Shown: positions 21,610-33,045, counted from the first letter of the stretch. The stretch: DNA of 64,000 nt from Dromiciops gliroides (GCF_019393635.1 NC_057861.1:740394732-740458731), one strand, 5' to 3'. The notes: a model not told the origin generated them from the sequence alone. Program-made: numbers and translations.

Positions 21610-22005
21610 CATTCCATAAAATGCAAATTCCTTCAAGGCAGGGGCTATTTTACTATTATCTTTGTATCTCAAGGCATCTAGTTGGCATTGTGGATAGAGT
21701 GCCAGGCCTGGAGCCAAGAAGACCTAAGTTCAAATCTGACCTTAGACACTAGTTGTGTGACCCTGGGCAAGTCACTTAACCCTGTTTGCCTCAGTTTCCT
21801 CATCTATAAAATGAGCTGGAGAAGGAAAAGGCAAACCACTTCAGTATCTTTGCCAAACCAAACCAAACCAACAACAACAACAAACCCAAGTGGGTTCATG
21901 AAGAGTTGAGTCAGACACGACTAAAAAAAATGACTAAATAACCACAACGATTGTATCTCAAGAGCCCAGTATTGTGTCCTGCATATTTGATAAATGTTTA
22001 ACTGA
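21610..22005 (+). mobile_element. L2-like 3' end split by a MAR1 insertion
   Basis: The left part (21616-21672) reads 'gcaaattccttcaaggcagg' to 'tttgtatctcaa'. The right part (21950-22003) repeats 'ttgtatctcaa' and goes on 'gagcccagtattgtgtcctg'. The duplicated 11-mer marks the insertion site. Confidence 0.75.
21673..21949 (+). mobile_element. Full-length MAR1-like SINE with target duplication
   Basis: It has a tRNA-like head, CORE and complete tail ('gagctggagaaggaaaaggc', 'cacttcagtatctttgccaa') with an internal CAA-repeat expansion at 21859-21884, then 'gagttgagtcagacacgact'. Target repeats ttgtatctcaa flank it. Confidence 0.9.
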
Positions 22006-22009
22006 TGAA

Positions 22010-22350
22010 AGAACACTAGATTTAAGGTCAGAATAACTAGGCTTGAGACCTTTCTCTTCCATTTCTAACTGTGACATTAAATATAGGATCTTGGGTCTAC
22101 AGGTAAAAGGCACCTTATGGGCAATCTAGCTCAATCTAATGAGGAAAGCAAGGCCCCAGTAGGTTAAATGAACTCCAGCGTTTCTCAGATAAGCTCGAGT
22201 GGCAGGAACAGGATTTGAATGAAGGTTTGGGAGGCAAACTAAAGCGCTCTCCCAATCCAACAAGTCACTTAGCTTTGTAAATTTCATTTTTCTCCTCCAT
22301 ATGAAATTAGGTGGTTGGTCAGTCCCAACTCTAACATTCCTGTGAAAATA
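22010..22350. mobile_element. Degraded MIR fragments
   Basis: 'aggcttgagacctttctctt', 'gtctacaggtaaaaggcacc' and 'ttaggtggttggtcagtccc' look like pieces of two MIR-class SINEs. Boundaries are poor. Confidence 0.4.
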
Positions 22351-22379
22351 AATCAGTTTAAAATTGAGCTACCAAAATA

Positions 22380-22520
22380 ATAACAAAGTCTAACTGTGTC
22401 TCCTGCTGACAGTTTTTCACTGGCTCCCTATTGCCTCTGAGATAAACCTCTGAGTCTCAACTACCCTTGTCCTATAACACATGGAAGAGATCCAATGCAT
22501 TATTCTCTAGGTTTTCAGAT
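22380..22520 (+). mobile_element. L2-like fragment
   Basis: 'ttcactggctccctattgcc' followed by 'tctgagataaacctctgagt' is the L2 3' region motif. Confidence 0.65.
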
Positions 22521-22865
22521 AACCTTTGGGGAAAAAAACAAGCAAACAAACAACAACAACAAAAACAGAGCCTGGGGGGAGAAGGGGACCATGCTGTTTC
22601 TCTAAGAATATGCTGTGTGATTTTACTATTTGTATCCTGATTCTCCGATTACTGACTTAAGAATTTGAGTTTTCCTTTGCTGCTAAAGCAAACTCACACA
22701 ACCAATAAGTTGTCTACTCCATACAGATGGCCCAGGGCTGATTTATAAATACTGTATATCTATACCACATGGCTTCTCATTGTCTCCACTACAAAACTGT
22801 CCTTCCCCTAGAACTGAGATCACCTTCTAGAGTCACCCCTTAACTCTGCTTATTTTAAGTACCTT
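22521..22865. other. No recognised feature
   Basis: Single-copy-like, with a CAA-type low-complexity stretch at 22537-22566. Confidence 0.4.
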
Positions 22866-22867
22866 TT

Positions 22868-23275
22868 GTTCAGTTGTGTCCAACTTTGTGACCCCATTTG
22901 GGGATTTCTTTTTTTTTTCTTTCAGGGAAATGAGGGTTAAGTGACTTGCCCAGGGTCACACAGGTAGTAAGTGTCAAGTGTCTGAGGCTGGGTTTGAACT
23001 CAGGTCCTCCTGAATCCAAGGCCAGTGCTTTATCCACTTCAACACCTAGCTGCCCCTTGGGGATTTCTTGACAAAAATAGAAGATACTGTAGTGGTTTGT
23101 CATTTTCTTCTCCAGCTCATTTTACAAATGAGGAAAGTGAGGCAAACAGAGTTAAGTGACTTGACCAGGGTAATACAGCTAGTAAGTGTCTGAGGTCAGA
23201 TTTGCACTCAGGAAGAGCAGTCTTCCTAACTACAGGTCAGCACTGAGCCCCTAGCTGCTACCTGTAACCACAAAG
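22868..23275 (-). mobile_element. MAR1-like SINE, reverse strand, carrying a nested short SINE
   Basis: Outer element: 'gttcagttgtgtccaacttt' to 'ccatttggggatttctt', then after the inner SINE 'atagaagatactgtagtggt' and the CORE reverse, ending near 'cccctagctgc'. Confidence 0.9.
22911..23056 (-). mobile_element. Short CORE-SINE inserted inside a MAR1
   Basis: Reverse-strand body between 13-bp target repeats ttggggatttctt at 22898-22910 and 23057-23069. The repeat belongs to the outer MAR1, so the insertion order is certain. Confidence 0.95.
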
Positions 23276-23433
23276 TAAACTCCCACATCATCTGCTTGCT
23301 CCTACAATTAACACAAGAAAATCTGTTGTCTTTGACAATCAAATGATTAGGTAAATCAATCAAAGATGGAACTAGGGAAAAGGTGAAAACATACAGATTA
23401 CTCTCTACAGAGTAAGAGGTGTATTAAATGTCT

Positions 23434-24147
23434 TGTAAGGGGCTAAAATTCTAGCTATACTATCTAAAATCTAATGAGTGGTCACCAATAAATTATAAGT
23501 TTTAGCAAGAGTATTTAAGTGTTGGGGGCGACTAGGTGGTGCAGTGGATAAAGCACCTGCCCTGGATTCAGGAGTACCTGAGTTCAAATCTGGCCTCAGA
23601 CCCTTGACACTTACTAGCTGTGTGACCTTGGGAAAGTCATTTAACCCCCATTGCCCACAAAAAACAAACAAAAACAACAACAACAAAAGAATATTTAAGT
23701 GTTTAAATATTTATTAAAGAGCATTAGGATCAGAGAGAGAGGTAAAAATCTAACTATTTCTAAGAGACCCCATCATCTAACCTACCATGATGAGGTCAGG
23801 AACCAAAAGAGGAAAAAGTCCTCTGCCAGCATCCACTTCCTACTTTGTGTTCCCCTCCCAGAAATGGGAGGTTCTTCAAGATGATTGACTAGTGTCATTC
23901 AAATTCATTGGTTCACTAGATGGGAAGGTGGTCTCAATGTAAAGTTCAAAGTTTTTAGCTTCTGAGAACAATACCTTCTTAAGTACCCTCTTAAGTACCA
24001 GCCAGATGTGCTTACAATCTAGTTAACTGGAAGTAAGACAGTTGCAGTCAATCGCTCTCACCAAATTCAATCAGTTTTAATCAATCTCCAGGTGGGCCCC
24101 TGAGTATCTGCTAAATCTCATCTACCACATTCTATTATCTTGACACA
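23434..24147 (-). mobile_element. Solo LTR of an endogenous retrovirus, reverse strand, split by a SINE
   Basis: The element has TG...CA ends (tgtaagg... to ...tgacaca) and exact 4-bp flanking repeats gtct at 23430-23433 and 24148-24151. Its 3' part on the minus strand is clearly homologous to the LTR at 50579-50935, sharing 'ttataatttattggtgacca'-type text and an AATAAA polyadenylation signal (plus-strand TTTATT at about 23708). Without the SINE it is about 535 bp. No gag, pol or env sequence is adjacent. Confidence 0.75.
23524..23690 (+). mobile_element. Short CORE-SINE inserted in the LTR
   Basis: Starts 'gggggcgactaggtggtgca' and ends in an ACAACAACA-like A-rich tail. Target repeats rtatttaagtgtt lie at 23511-23523 and 23691-23703, with one mismatch. 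Confidence 0.93.
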
Positions 24148-24151
24148 GTCT

Positions 24152-24690
24152 CAACAAAAAAACAATCTTACTCAGAAGATGAGGAAAGCTTTTTCCTGAG
24201 TTCCCTGTTAGTCTTGGGAGAGGGAGAGTGGGAGAGGGAGAAAGAGAGGGGGAAAAGGGAGAGGGGAGAGAGAAGCTAACTGGAAAACAAAGAGTGTGTG
24301 AGTTTTATTGTAAAAATTCTATGTTGAGGCTGCAATTCTACCTCCAGAATTCCTGATTTTTCCCAAAGGATATCTGTTACCTTAGATAATTTGATTATTG
24401 CAGTTGGCTTGATGGAGGATTCTATAAAAGGAAATTCAGCTTCACTGGTTAAAGTCTGTGGGTTGCCTCCCACAACTACCAGTGTTCAGTGTTTTCTCTG
24501 ATTAATGAGGTGATTGGGCACTCTGAAAACATCTCAGGTGCATCAATTAAAAGAAAGACTTCAAGAGAAGAGAGTCAAGTTGATGGGGGAAGCCTTCAGA
24601 TTTGCTTAAGAGTTGTTGGTCCTGTTAGGGTTTGTAGCTACAATTTTCAAGTTAAGCATTCTTTCTATCCTTCCTGAAATAAATACGAAA
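24152..24690. other. No recognised element; purine-rich tract inside
   Basis: 24216-24275 is a G/A tract of GGGAGA and GAGAGG units. The rest is single-copy-like. Confidence 0.5.
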
Positions 24691-24830
24691 TGGCAAAATC
24701 AGAGATTTAGAGCTAGAAGGGAACTCAGAAGTCAAGTCCAACTCATTCATTTTAAACATGAGGAAACTGGAACTATAATTGTGAAGAGACTTGCCCACAC
24801 ATATCAGGTGAGAACTATCTGCCAGGAGCC
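24691..24830 (-). mobile_element. MIR-related SINE, reverse strand
   Basis: 'agatttagagctagaaggga', 'tcaagtccaactcattcatt', 'aacatgaggaaactggaact', 'gagacttgcccacacatatc'. Confidence 0.65.
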
Positions 24831-25205
24831 AAGAGAGAAGTATCCAGGAAGAACTGGGAATGTCAAAATCAGAAAAGAGATGAGAACTGAGAAAAGTCAT
24901 CGCATTTAATTAAGAAATCACTGGTAATCCTGAAGAGAGCAATTTCAGTCCTAGAGTGAAGTTTGAAGGCAGATTGAAAGGGATTGAAGAGTAAATAGTG
25001 AAGAAAAGGAAATTAATGTAAACACTTCTTTCTTTGAGTCTGATTGTGTAACTGAGGAGAGATAAACAATTATGGCCTGAGGGAAGACAGGATAATTCAG
25101 TAAAAGGGTTTTTTTAAGATTGGGGAGAACTGAGCATCCTTACATGTAGGATGGAGGTAAAAGAGTCAGATACAAGAAGGCTAAAAAGAAGAAAGACCTC
25201 TTTTG
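24831..25205. other. No recognised feature
   Basis: Purine-rich, single-copy-like sequence. Confidence 0.4.
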
Positions 25206-25208
25206 AGG

Positions 25209-25209
<1 letters not shown>

Positions 25210-25249
<40 letters not shown>

Positions 25250-25435
25250 GAGGGAACTTATGTGTGTGTATGTAGATATATATGTATATATATGTATATG
25301 TATATATGTATATATACATACATATATATACACACATATATATAATATATATAATATGAGGGAACATATGTGTGTGTATGTATATATATATGTATATATA
25401 TGTATATATATATGTATATATATGTATGTATACAG
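25210..25435. repeat. TA/TATG microsatellite with a duplicated 108-bp unit
   Basis: A non-repetitive tag 'aatatgagggaac' occurs at 25245-25257 and again at 25353-25365, each time followed by TATGTGTGTGTATGTA and TA-rich sequence. The array therefore grew partly by unit duplication. Confidence 0.92.
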
Positions 25436-25619
25436 TGCATGTATTTGGTCTGCACCTGGGATCTTGTTTTTTATTAGCATAAGGAACTCCTGGTTAGGAA
25501 ATTCCTTCTACCAAAACAGACAGTCTCTCTGCAGTTTATACTCTTAGAATTTCCTTCCATAATCAGAGTTGAAATGATTTGTCCAAGGTCACACAAAATG
25601 TGCCAGGCATCTACTTACT

Positions 25620-26150
25620 GCTTTGAGCAACTTTCTTTTTTTTTTTTTTTAATTTTTTAATTTAATTTTTTTACAAATTATTTTATTTTAAATTTTTTTC
25701 CAATTACATGTAAAGATTTTTTTTAAGTTCCAAATTTTTTCCCACCCTCCCTTCCCTCCCCCCTCCCAAGGCCAGCAAGCAATCTGATAAAGGTTATACA
25801 TTACAATCATGTTGAATATATTTCCACATTAGTCATGCTGTAAGAGAAGGATCAGAACAAAAAGAAAAAAAATGCCAGAAAGAATAGACAAGAACAATAA
25901 CAAAAAAGCAACATCAGAAGTAAAAATAGTATGCTTCAATCTGAATTCAGATTCCACAGTTCTTTTTCTGGATGTGGAGAGCATTTTCCACCATCAGTTT
26001 TTTGGCATTGTCTTGGATCATTGCATTGCTGAGAAGGGTTAAGTCTATCAGAGTCGATCATCACACAATGTTTTTGATACTGTGTACGATGTTCTCTTGG
26101 TTCTGTCTGAGCAGCTGTCTAAGACTTGGAAAGGTGGCAGCAATTATCTT
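25620..26150 (-). mobile_element. L1 3' end, reverse strand, 5'-truncated
   Basis: Poly(T), then 'ccaattacatgtaaagattt', 'aagcaatctgataaaggtta', 'ttccacattagtcatgctgt', 'atagtatgcttcaatctgaa', 'ttggatcattgcattgctga' and 'gatgttctcttggttctgt'. It is the best-preserved copy of this terminus in the window. Confidence 0.88.
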
Positions 26151-26199
26151 GGTAAAGGGTCCCTCACCTGGGAGTTCCCCATGCAAAGAAAACCCAAAT

Positions 26200-26295
26200 A
26201 TTCAGTCCCTAATCCCTATTCATTGTTTACATAGCACTTTTCTTTCACCATCTCATTTGATCTTCACAGCAATCCTGTGTCCTACTATAAATCTC
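26200..26295 (-). mobile_element. Reverse MIR fragment
   Basis: 'caccatctcatttgatcttc' followed by 'acagcaatcctgtgtcc'. Confidence 0.55.
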
Positions 26296-26478
26296 ATCAT
26301 AACATTAAGAGAGCCTTAGGCTTTGGCAAACTATATTTGCCTGTAACAAATCCAGATAGACCCTGGCAGGCTAGCAAGAGAGACAGTACTTTTGATCCTT
26401 GAACTTAGTTTTATAGCTATCCCTTTCCTCTGCTCACCTGTCTACATGGAACTGCAGAAGTGGTTTGGTGTTGAGAAA

Positions 26479-26687
26479 TTTTTTGTTGTTCTTGGGTTGT
26501 TTCAGTTGTGGGAGTGGTTTGCCATTGCCTTCTCTAGCTCATTTTGCAGATGAGGAAATTGAAGCAAACAGGGTGAAATGACTTGCCCAGGGTGACACAG
26601 CTAGTAAGTGTCTGAGGTTAGATTTGAACTAAGGTCCTTCTGACTCTAGGCCTGTCACTGTATCCACTGTACCAACTATCCACCTGC
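26479..26687 (-). mobile_element. MAR1-like SINE, reverse strand, with target duplication
   Basis: 'tttgttgttcttgggttgtt', 'gagtggtttgccattgcctt', the CORE reverse and a tRNA-head remnant. Direct repeats tgttgagaaa lie at 26469-26478 and 26688-26697. The segment that normally reads 'cccatttggggttttcttgg' is missing. Confidence 0.88.
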
Positions 26688-26697
26688 TGTTGAGAAA

Positions 26698-28200
26698 CTA
26701 AAGGACCCTAATCACCAGAGCATTTGGTTAGTTACTGGGTTACTCACCCAGTATGATATATTCATCAGTCAGGTTATTCTATCCTCCAGAAGTATATGGG
26801 ATGATTTCCATAAGCTAATGAGGTCATTCACTAAGATCTAAGTCCAGCAAATAGGAAGCTTGGTTCAGACTGGAACTTTGTAGCACAAGATACTTACAAT
26901 ACTCCTATAGACTGAGGAAACCCCTGCCCATGTCCAGGTATCAAAGAGATTGGTTTTGGACAACAAAAGCAGCAGCTTCTCAGAACCCTGGTAACTGACT
27001 CAAAGATCCTAAAATCAGGACCTCACCCCAACCTGCAACCACCAACATTTTAGAAGCCTGGAACTCTGCCCTCCTCAGCAACACCACCCCCATCCCATCA
27101 GAGGGATGAAAGAGGAAGGTCCTAGATATCCTAGCTTACTTTTATCTTTGGACTTAAACCCCAGGTAGTAGTTGCTCCATGGACTTCACTGCCTTCCTCC
27201 ACCTTTGCTGGATACTAGGGAAGCTCCCAGGGTGAGGAGACAAAGAGAGGGATTCTGGGAAACCCCCTCACCACAGCATTTCAGAAGCGGAGGAGGAGGA
27301 AAGGGGAGAGGCATGCAGCTCATCTGAGCACTACCCCCACCGCCCAAGTCAGACCCTGCACCCTTACTGAGTCTGTTGGAGCCCTTGCCACCTTCTGACA
27401 CCAAAACCCAGAACTTCTAGACCCTGTAGCTGGGATCCTCACCCACTCATAGAAGCAGACCTGTGACCTGCAGCAGACATTCCTACCTCACCTTATGCTA
27501 CGGAAACCAACCTCACACCTGGGCATCCTCAGAAAAGCTTGACAATCCAGCCATTCAGTGCAGAGACCTATGGCATGATTTCTTGGAAGTAAGGAGTCAC
27601 GGCCACCCACTGACAAGAATGAACCTCAGGACACCACCCTTGTCCAACTTAAACCTGAATTGGGCACCACCCACTTCCCCCTCCACTCCTTTCTCTCCTT
27701 TCTCCCCACCTAGCACTTAGAAACCTGCTCAACTACTGAAATGGACCTCTGCACCTTAACCCCAGGCTCTCGGCAACTATGATGCCCAAACACCATAGCA
27801 AGTTCTTACAGCCCCAATTAGCCTGGGGAGTCTGGTGCCTGAAGCACAGCTTGAAGGCTTGGAGAGGGGATATTGAGAAGCAGCCAGGGGCTTTGGGTTT
27901 GGCCCATAGAGGATGACTTCGTCCCCTAAGTTACCACCTCTCTATGGTCCACACTGACTTCCCCCAATTTTCCTGAAGTATGTCAAGAAGAAATACTCTT
28001 CAGCTGCACCTGAAATTCTGCCTGAACCCTTCCTCACTGACCTGTCCACCTGAGCACACCATCCCTAGGCTCTCAATGCTACAGCTTTGAGCCCTGACTT
28101 CCCATTGAAGCAGACCTGAGACTTAGCATCAGGAAATTCTATAATTTCCCATCCTGCTGAAACTGACCAGCACCCCTTAAGTCCTGCCCAACCCTCCTAC
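26698..28200. other. C-rich sequence of unknown origin
   Basis: From about 26900 the plus strand is rich in C and poor in CpG, unlike its AT-rich neighbours, and no SINE or LINE motif appears for 1.3 kb. A weak echo exists: 'gaagcagacctgtgacctgc' (27453) and 'gaagcagacctgagacttag' (28108) in similar surroundings, and 'cttaaaccccaggtag' (27150) against 'cttaaccccaggctc' (27754). It may be a decayed two-unit tandem repeat or part of a lost retroelement. The 85-codon frame at 27463-27720 has no recognisable product. Confidence 0.35.
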
Positions 28201-28985
28201 ATACTTGGAAGATTCTTCATATATACTGATTGGACAATAAATAAATAGGCAAATACCTTTTCTCCACTCATTCTTCCAAATCTTTATCCATACATCAATA
28301 TACCTTATATGGACCTGTGAATTACATAATGCATTTTTAATCAAGTTTCTTTCATTGTTTCTCTTGAGAATCTTGACCTTTTGTTCCTTTAGATGAATTT
28401 TTATTATTCTTTTCCAGCTCTCTAAATTAATCTTCCAGATAGTTTGATTCATATCGAACTCAAGAAGTGAATTAATTTAGAAAGCATTGCCTTTTTAAAA
28501 AATTGCATTGGCACAGCCCAAGCATGAACAAATAATATCTCTAAATTTACTTAGGTCTGTCTGTAAGAATAAAAAATGTGGTTTCATTTTTATTTCAAGC
28601 TTGTTTATTGGTAGGTGAATTCCTTAATATTTAATACATTCTGCAGGTTTTTCATCTACTTTCTCTTAGTAACTCTATATATTGGGTTTTATTGGTTATA
28701 TAGAGGAAGGTTTGTAATTTGTGTGTTTGTTATGTACTGCTCCTTTACTGAAATAATGGTTTCAATTAATTTAGTGTGATTATTTAGGGCTCTCCATGTG
28801 GAGCATCATATCATCTTCAAAAAGTGATAGGTTTCTTTCCTGTTTGTCAGTGCTAAACTCCAATTTCTTTTTCCTTAGCTTACTGTTATGACTACTAATT
28901 ATAGAATTTTGTCTAATTACAGTTGTGATGATCAATATATTTGATTTAGAACTGATCTTATTGAAAAGGCCTCTGGGGAAAGCTA

Positions 28986-29165
28986 GGTGGTGCAGTGGAT
29001 AGACCACCGGCCCTGGATTCAGGAGGACCTGAGTTCAAATCTGGTCTCGGACACAACAATTACTAGCTGTGTGACCCTAGGCAAGTCACTTAACCCCAAT
29101 TGCCTCACCAAAAAAAAAAAGGAACTCAAAACTATAAATAAAAATGTTGATTACATTAAAAAAAA
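28986..29165 (+). mobile_element. Short CORE-SINE in the L1 RT region
   Basis: Body plus a long interrupted A-tail. Target repeats aaaaggcctctg lie at 28974-28985 and 29166-29177. Confidence 0.93.
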
Positions 29166-29432
29166 AAAAGGCCTCTGATTCATTCTCACTTGGTCCTTGA
29201 TTTTAGATAGGTAGTATTTCATTTACCATATTAAGGAAAGTTCAATTTATGAGTATTTAATAGATATTATATATTGTCAAAAGGACTTTATTTATTCAAT
29301 CATATAGGTTTTTTATTTCTTTTGTTATTAACATGCACTAATATATTTATGGATTTAGTATTATTGACCTAATATTGAATACACACACACACACATCCCC
29401 TGGCCATAATGGACACAGAATAAAATTTTAGT

Positions 29433-29590
29433 AGTTTTTTGGGATTTTTTTTTTTAGTGAGGCAATTGGGGTTAAGTGACTTTCCTAAGGTCACACAGCT
29501 AGTAAGTATTAAGTGTCTCAGGCTGGATTTGAACTCAGGTACTCCTGACTACAGAGCCAGTGCTCTATCCACTGTACCACCTAGCTGCCC
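29433..29590 (-). mobile_element. Short CORE-SINE in the L1
   Basis: Reverse copy from poly(T) through 'gaggcaattggggttaagtg' to 'accacctagctgcccc'. Likely target repeats are agaataaaatt and agagtaaaatt on either side. Confidence 0.9.
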
Positions 29591-30263
29591 CAGAGTAAAA
29601 TTAAAAAAAATATTTTGCTATAGATCTTTTGCTAATAGTTTCATGTGTATATGCATGTATATGCATATGTTCATATTTTGTGCCAATATCAAATAGTGAT
29701 ATTGGTTTCTCCTTGGATTTCCATGACTTGTTTCCTCCTGAAGTAGATATCAGGAGGATAGTTGTGTCATATAAAGAACTTGATAAGATCTTTTATTTTC
29801 CTTATTTGTAAACACTATATAATATTGGAATTGCTGTTTCGTTGAATGTTTGATATGATTCCCTTATAAATCTGTATAGTCCCGAGTGAGGGTTTTGCCT
29901 CTTTGGAAGCTAATTTATGGCTTGTACAATTTTTTTTTCTCTCCTGAAAATGGATTAATTTAAATGATCTATCTTTTATTGGTTAATTTAAGTATCATTT
30001 TTTGTAGCTATTCATCTATTTCATTTAAACTGTCAGTTTTGTTGGCATATAATTGAACAAAATAGTTTTAATAATTTCCTTTATTTCTTCCTCAGTTATT
30101 GTGATGTATCCTATTTTACATACTGGCAAATTGATGTGTCTCTTTAAACTCAGAATAGCTAATATTTACAGTTTTATTTATCAATAGTTTTTCTGCTTTC
30201 CAGTTGTTGATTTCTCCTTTGATTTCCACAATTTTTATTTTGACATTTAGTTGGAGTCTTTTG

Positions 30264-30512
30264 GACAGTTAGGTGGTACAGTGGATAGAGTGCTACGTTT
30301 GAAGTCAGGTAAACTTTTCTTTCTGAGTTCAAATATGGCCTCAGGCACTTACTATGTGACCCTAGGAAAGTCACTTAACTGTTTGCCTTAGCTTCTCATC
30401 TGTAAAATGAGCTGGAGAAAGAAATGGCAAACCACTTCAGTATCTTTGCCAAAAAAATTTCAAATTAAGTATGAAGAGTAAGATACAATTGAAATGACTG
30501 AACAACAACAAT
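30264..30512 (+). mobile_element. Full-length MAR1-like SINE in the L1
   Basis: 'ggacagttaggtggtacagt' to 'tgactgaacaacaacaatag'. It carries a small insertion after 'gaagtcagg' and a decayed tail centre. Confidence 0.88.
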
Positions 30513-30761
30513 AGGATCTTTTAATTAGTTTGCTTTCTAGAGGGTTTATTTTTTCAGTTGTATTTCCAGTTCAGTGAGCTGTTATTTCCTTTTGTTGATG
30601 AAAGTATTTTGAATTTTTTTTAACCCAGGACTGCATTGGCTGAAAACCTAAAAGTGTTGGTATATGGTCTCATTGTCATAATTTTTTGAGGAAATTTCTA
30701 TTGTCTCCATAATGTGTTCTTTCACCCACAAATTCTTTAGGATTAAATCATGATTAATTCT

Positions 30762-30929
30762 GTTTTCTATTCTTTTCTTTTTGTGTGTGTGTGTGTGCAG
30801 CAATTGGGGTTAAATGACTTGCCCAGGGTCATACAACTAGTAAGTTTCAAGTGTCTGAGGCCGAATTTGAACTCAGGTCCTCCTGACTCCAGGGCTGGTG
30901 CTCTATCTACTGTACCACCTAGCTGCCCC
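30762..30929 (-). mobile_element. Short CORE-SINE in the L1
   Basis: Reverse copy with a (TG)n run (30783-30799) in place of part of the poly(T). Target repeats gattaattct lie at 30752-30761 and 30930-30939. Confidence 0.92.
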
Positions 30930-31404
30930 GATTAATTCTCTAATGAATTTTTAATCCTTTCTTCAAAGGTCCTTTATTGAAGGCAATTTTGTTGAAATAT
31001 GGTTGGTAAAAAATGTATTCTATATTTCTGCTTTCCTGTATTTGTTTATGAGGGTTTTATGCTCTAGTATATGGCCAGTTTACATACAGAGGCCAGATAT
31101 GCCTAAGTAATATGTATACTTCTTTCATTCCTATTCAATAATCACCAGGCAGGTATTTTACTTGACTTTCCTAAATTTCTGTTTAGCTCATTTACTTTTT
31201 TTTTCTTTTTTACCTTTTTAATTTCTCAACATCTGAGTAGAATTCATTGAGATTCCTGACTATTACAGTCATACCATCTATTTCTTAATATGGTTCAACT
31301 AATTTTTAATTAATTAAATTGATTCATTTTATATTGTACCTGTAAGAAAAATATAGTTTTTCTTTTTATTTCTTCTAATCAGTTATATTTTTATTATCCT
31401 GTCT

Positions 31405-31559
31405 TTTTTTTTCTTTTTCTTTTTTTTTGGCAAGGCAATGAGGGTTAAGTGACTTGCCCAGGGTCATGCAGCTAGTGTCAAGTGTCTGGGGCCAGATTTG
31501 AACTCAGGTCCTCCTGAATCCAGGGCCAGTGCTTTATCCACTGCACTACCTATCTGACC
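31405..31559 (-). mobile_element. Short CORE-SINE in the L1
   Basis: Reverse copy from T-rich tail to 'ctacctatctgacc'. It lacks the 'agtaagt' segment after 'gcagctagt'. Target repeats ttattatcctgtct and ttgttatcttgtct flank it. Confidence 0.9.
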
Positions 31560-32439
31560 CTTGTTATCTTGTCTGAGATTGTAACAGAAATCCCTGATTT
31601 TTAAATTTCTCTGAAATATAATAGATTTTGCTTCAGCCCTTAATTTTAATGTATATACATATTTCTGTTTTAATTGTGTTATTCTGAATGACACTCTCTT
31701 GGACGCTACTATGAAATCTATTCTCCTACCTTCTTTTTCATGTCTGAATTAGTCTTGTTTGTGTTCATAATTCTACTTCTTGTATTTTTCTTTCTACCTA
31801 TCCTTTTATACTTTTCCCTTTTCTCTGTGCTCCCTCTTAACAAAGAAGAGTAAGCAAAACAATATTGATTTATATTTATTTCAAACTCCTTCTGTTCTAT
31901 TCATTCTCTTTTCTTCCCTTTGCTTAGTTCTATAGCATAATTTCTTGTTTTTTCCATTCCTTTTATTCTCCCCTTCATGTTCCATCTTCCAAAAATGGAA
32001 TTTGTTTTGCTTAAGACTAATTTCTCCCTAAATCTATCCTTCTTAATTACCCCCCTTTTCCAACACTGTCTCTTCTCATTAACTGTTTTATTTCATGTAT
32101 TTCTACTCCAGTGTCCTTGTGTGTTTGTTTGTATTCAACCTTCCTTTGTACAGCTTAGATAAAAGAGTTTCCTGTGTGGTCCACTGCCCTCCCACCCTTT
32201 ATACCTACCATGTTTATAAAGTCTTCTCACATATTCTAGCATCTAAGACAAAAAATTCTATCAACCACTTCCTTCCCTACTTTATTCCCTTATCCTTCCC
32301 TTTCTTTTTTTCCCCTTCTTAAGATAATAAAAACATGAGAAAACCACTCCCAGACTCCCCCAAAACTCATTTACTCCCTTTATGACTTGTGAAGACAAAG
32401 TTCTGAGGGAATACTTGGTTTTTCTTTCTTATAGTCACA

Positions 32440-32590
32440 TGAACCCACATTCTTCATCTATAAAATGAAAATAATAATTACACCTACCTCACAGGTTTGT
32501 TGTGAGGACAAAATACCATCACATATGTAAAACCCATTGTTAAGCGCTATATAAATGGCGGTTGCTCTTATTGTTAGGATTACTGTTACT
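32440..32590 (+). mobile_element. MIR 3' half within the L1 region
   Basis: 'cttcatctataaaatgaaaa', 'tacctcacaggtttgttgtg', 'cattgttaagcgctatataa', 'atggcggttgctctt'. Confidence 0.7.
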
Positions 32591-32783
32591 GTTGTTATCA
32601 CTCATCATAGTATTGTCACCTCCAATTACTCAAATGTATTTAGTTTTCTTCTATGTTTCTCTTGACTCTTGTGTCTGCAATTCAAAGGATGTACTTGGCT
32701 TGGCCTCTTCATAAGAAATACTGTAAAGTCCTCTATTTCATTAAAAATCTATTTTCCTCTCTAAAGTTATACTCACTATAAGG

Positions 32784-32930
32784 GGGCAGCTAGGTGTCGC
32801 AGTGGATAAAACACCGGCCCTGGATTCAGGAGGACCTGAGTTCAAATCCAGCCTCAGACACTTGACACTTACTAGCTGTGTGACCCTGGGCAAGTCACTT
32901 AACCTTCATTGCCCCCCCCCCCAAAAAAAA
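32784..32930 (+). mobile_element. Short CORE-SINE with a C-run before the A-tail
   Basis: 'gggggcagctaggtgtcgca' to 'aaccttcattgcc', followed by a run of 10-11 C and then 8 A. The C-run linker is shared with copies at 51.8 and 53.96 kb. Confidence 0.92.
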
Positions 32931-33045
32931 GATGGATTGGTCTTTCTCAATCTTAAAAAAACACAATCCTCTAAATTATATTCACTATTTCCAGGTCAAT
33001 TACTTGTTATAAGTCACATCCTGTAGATATATTACAGACTCTTAT

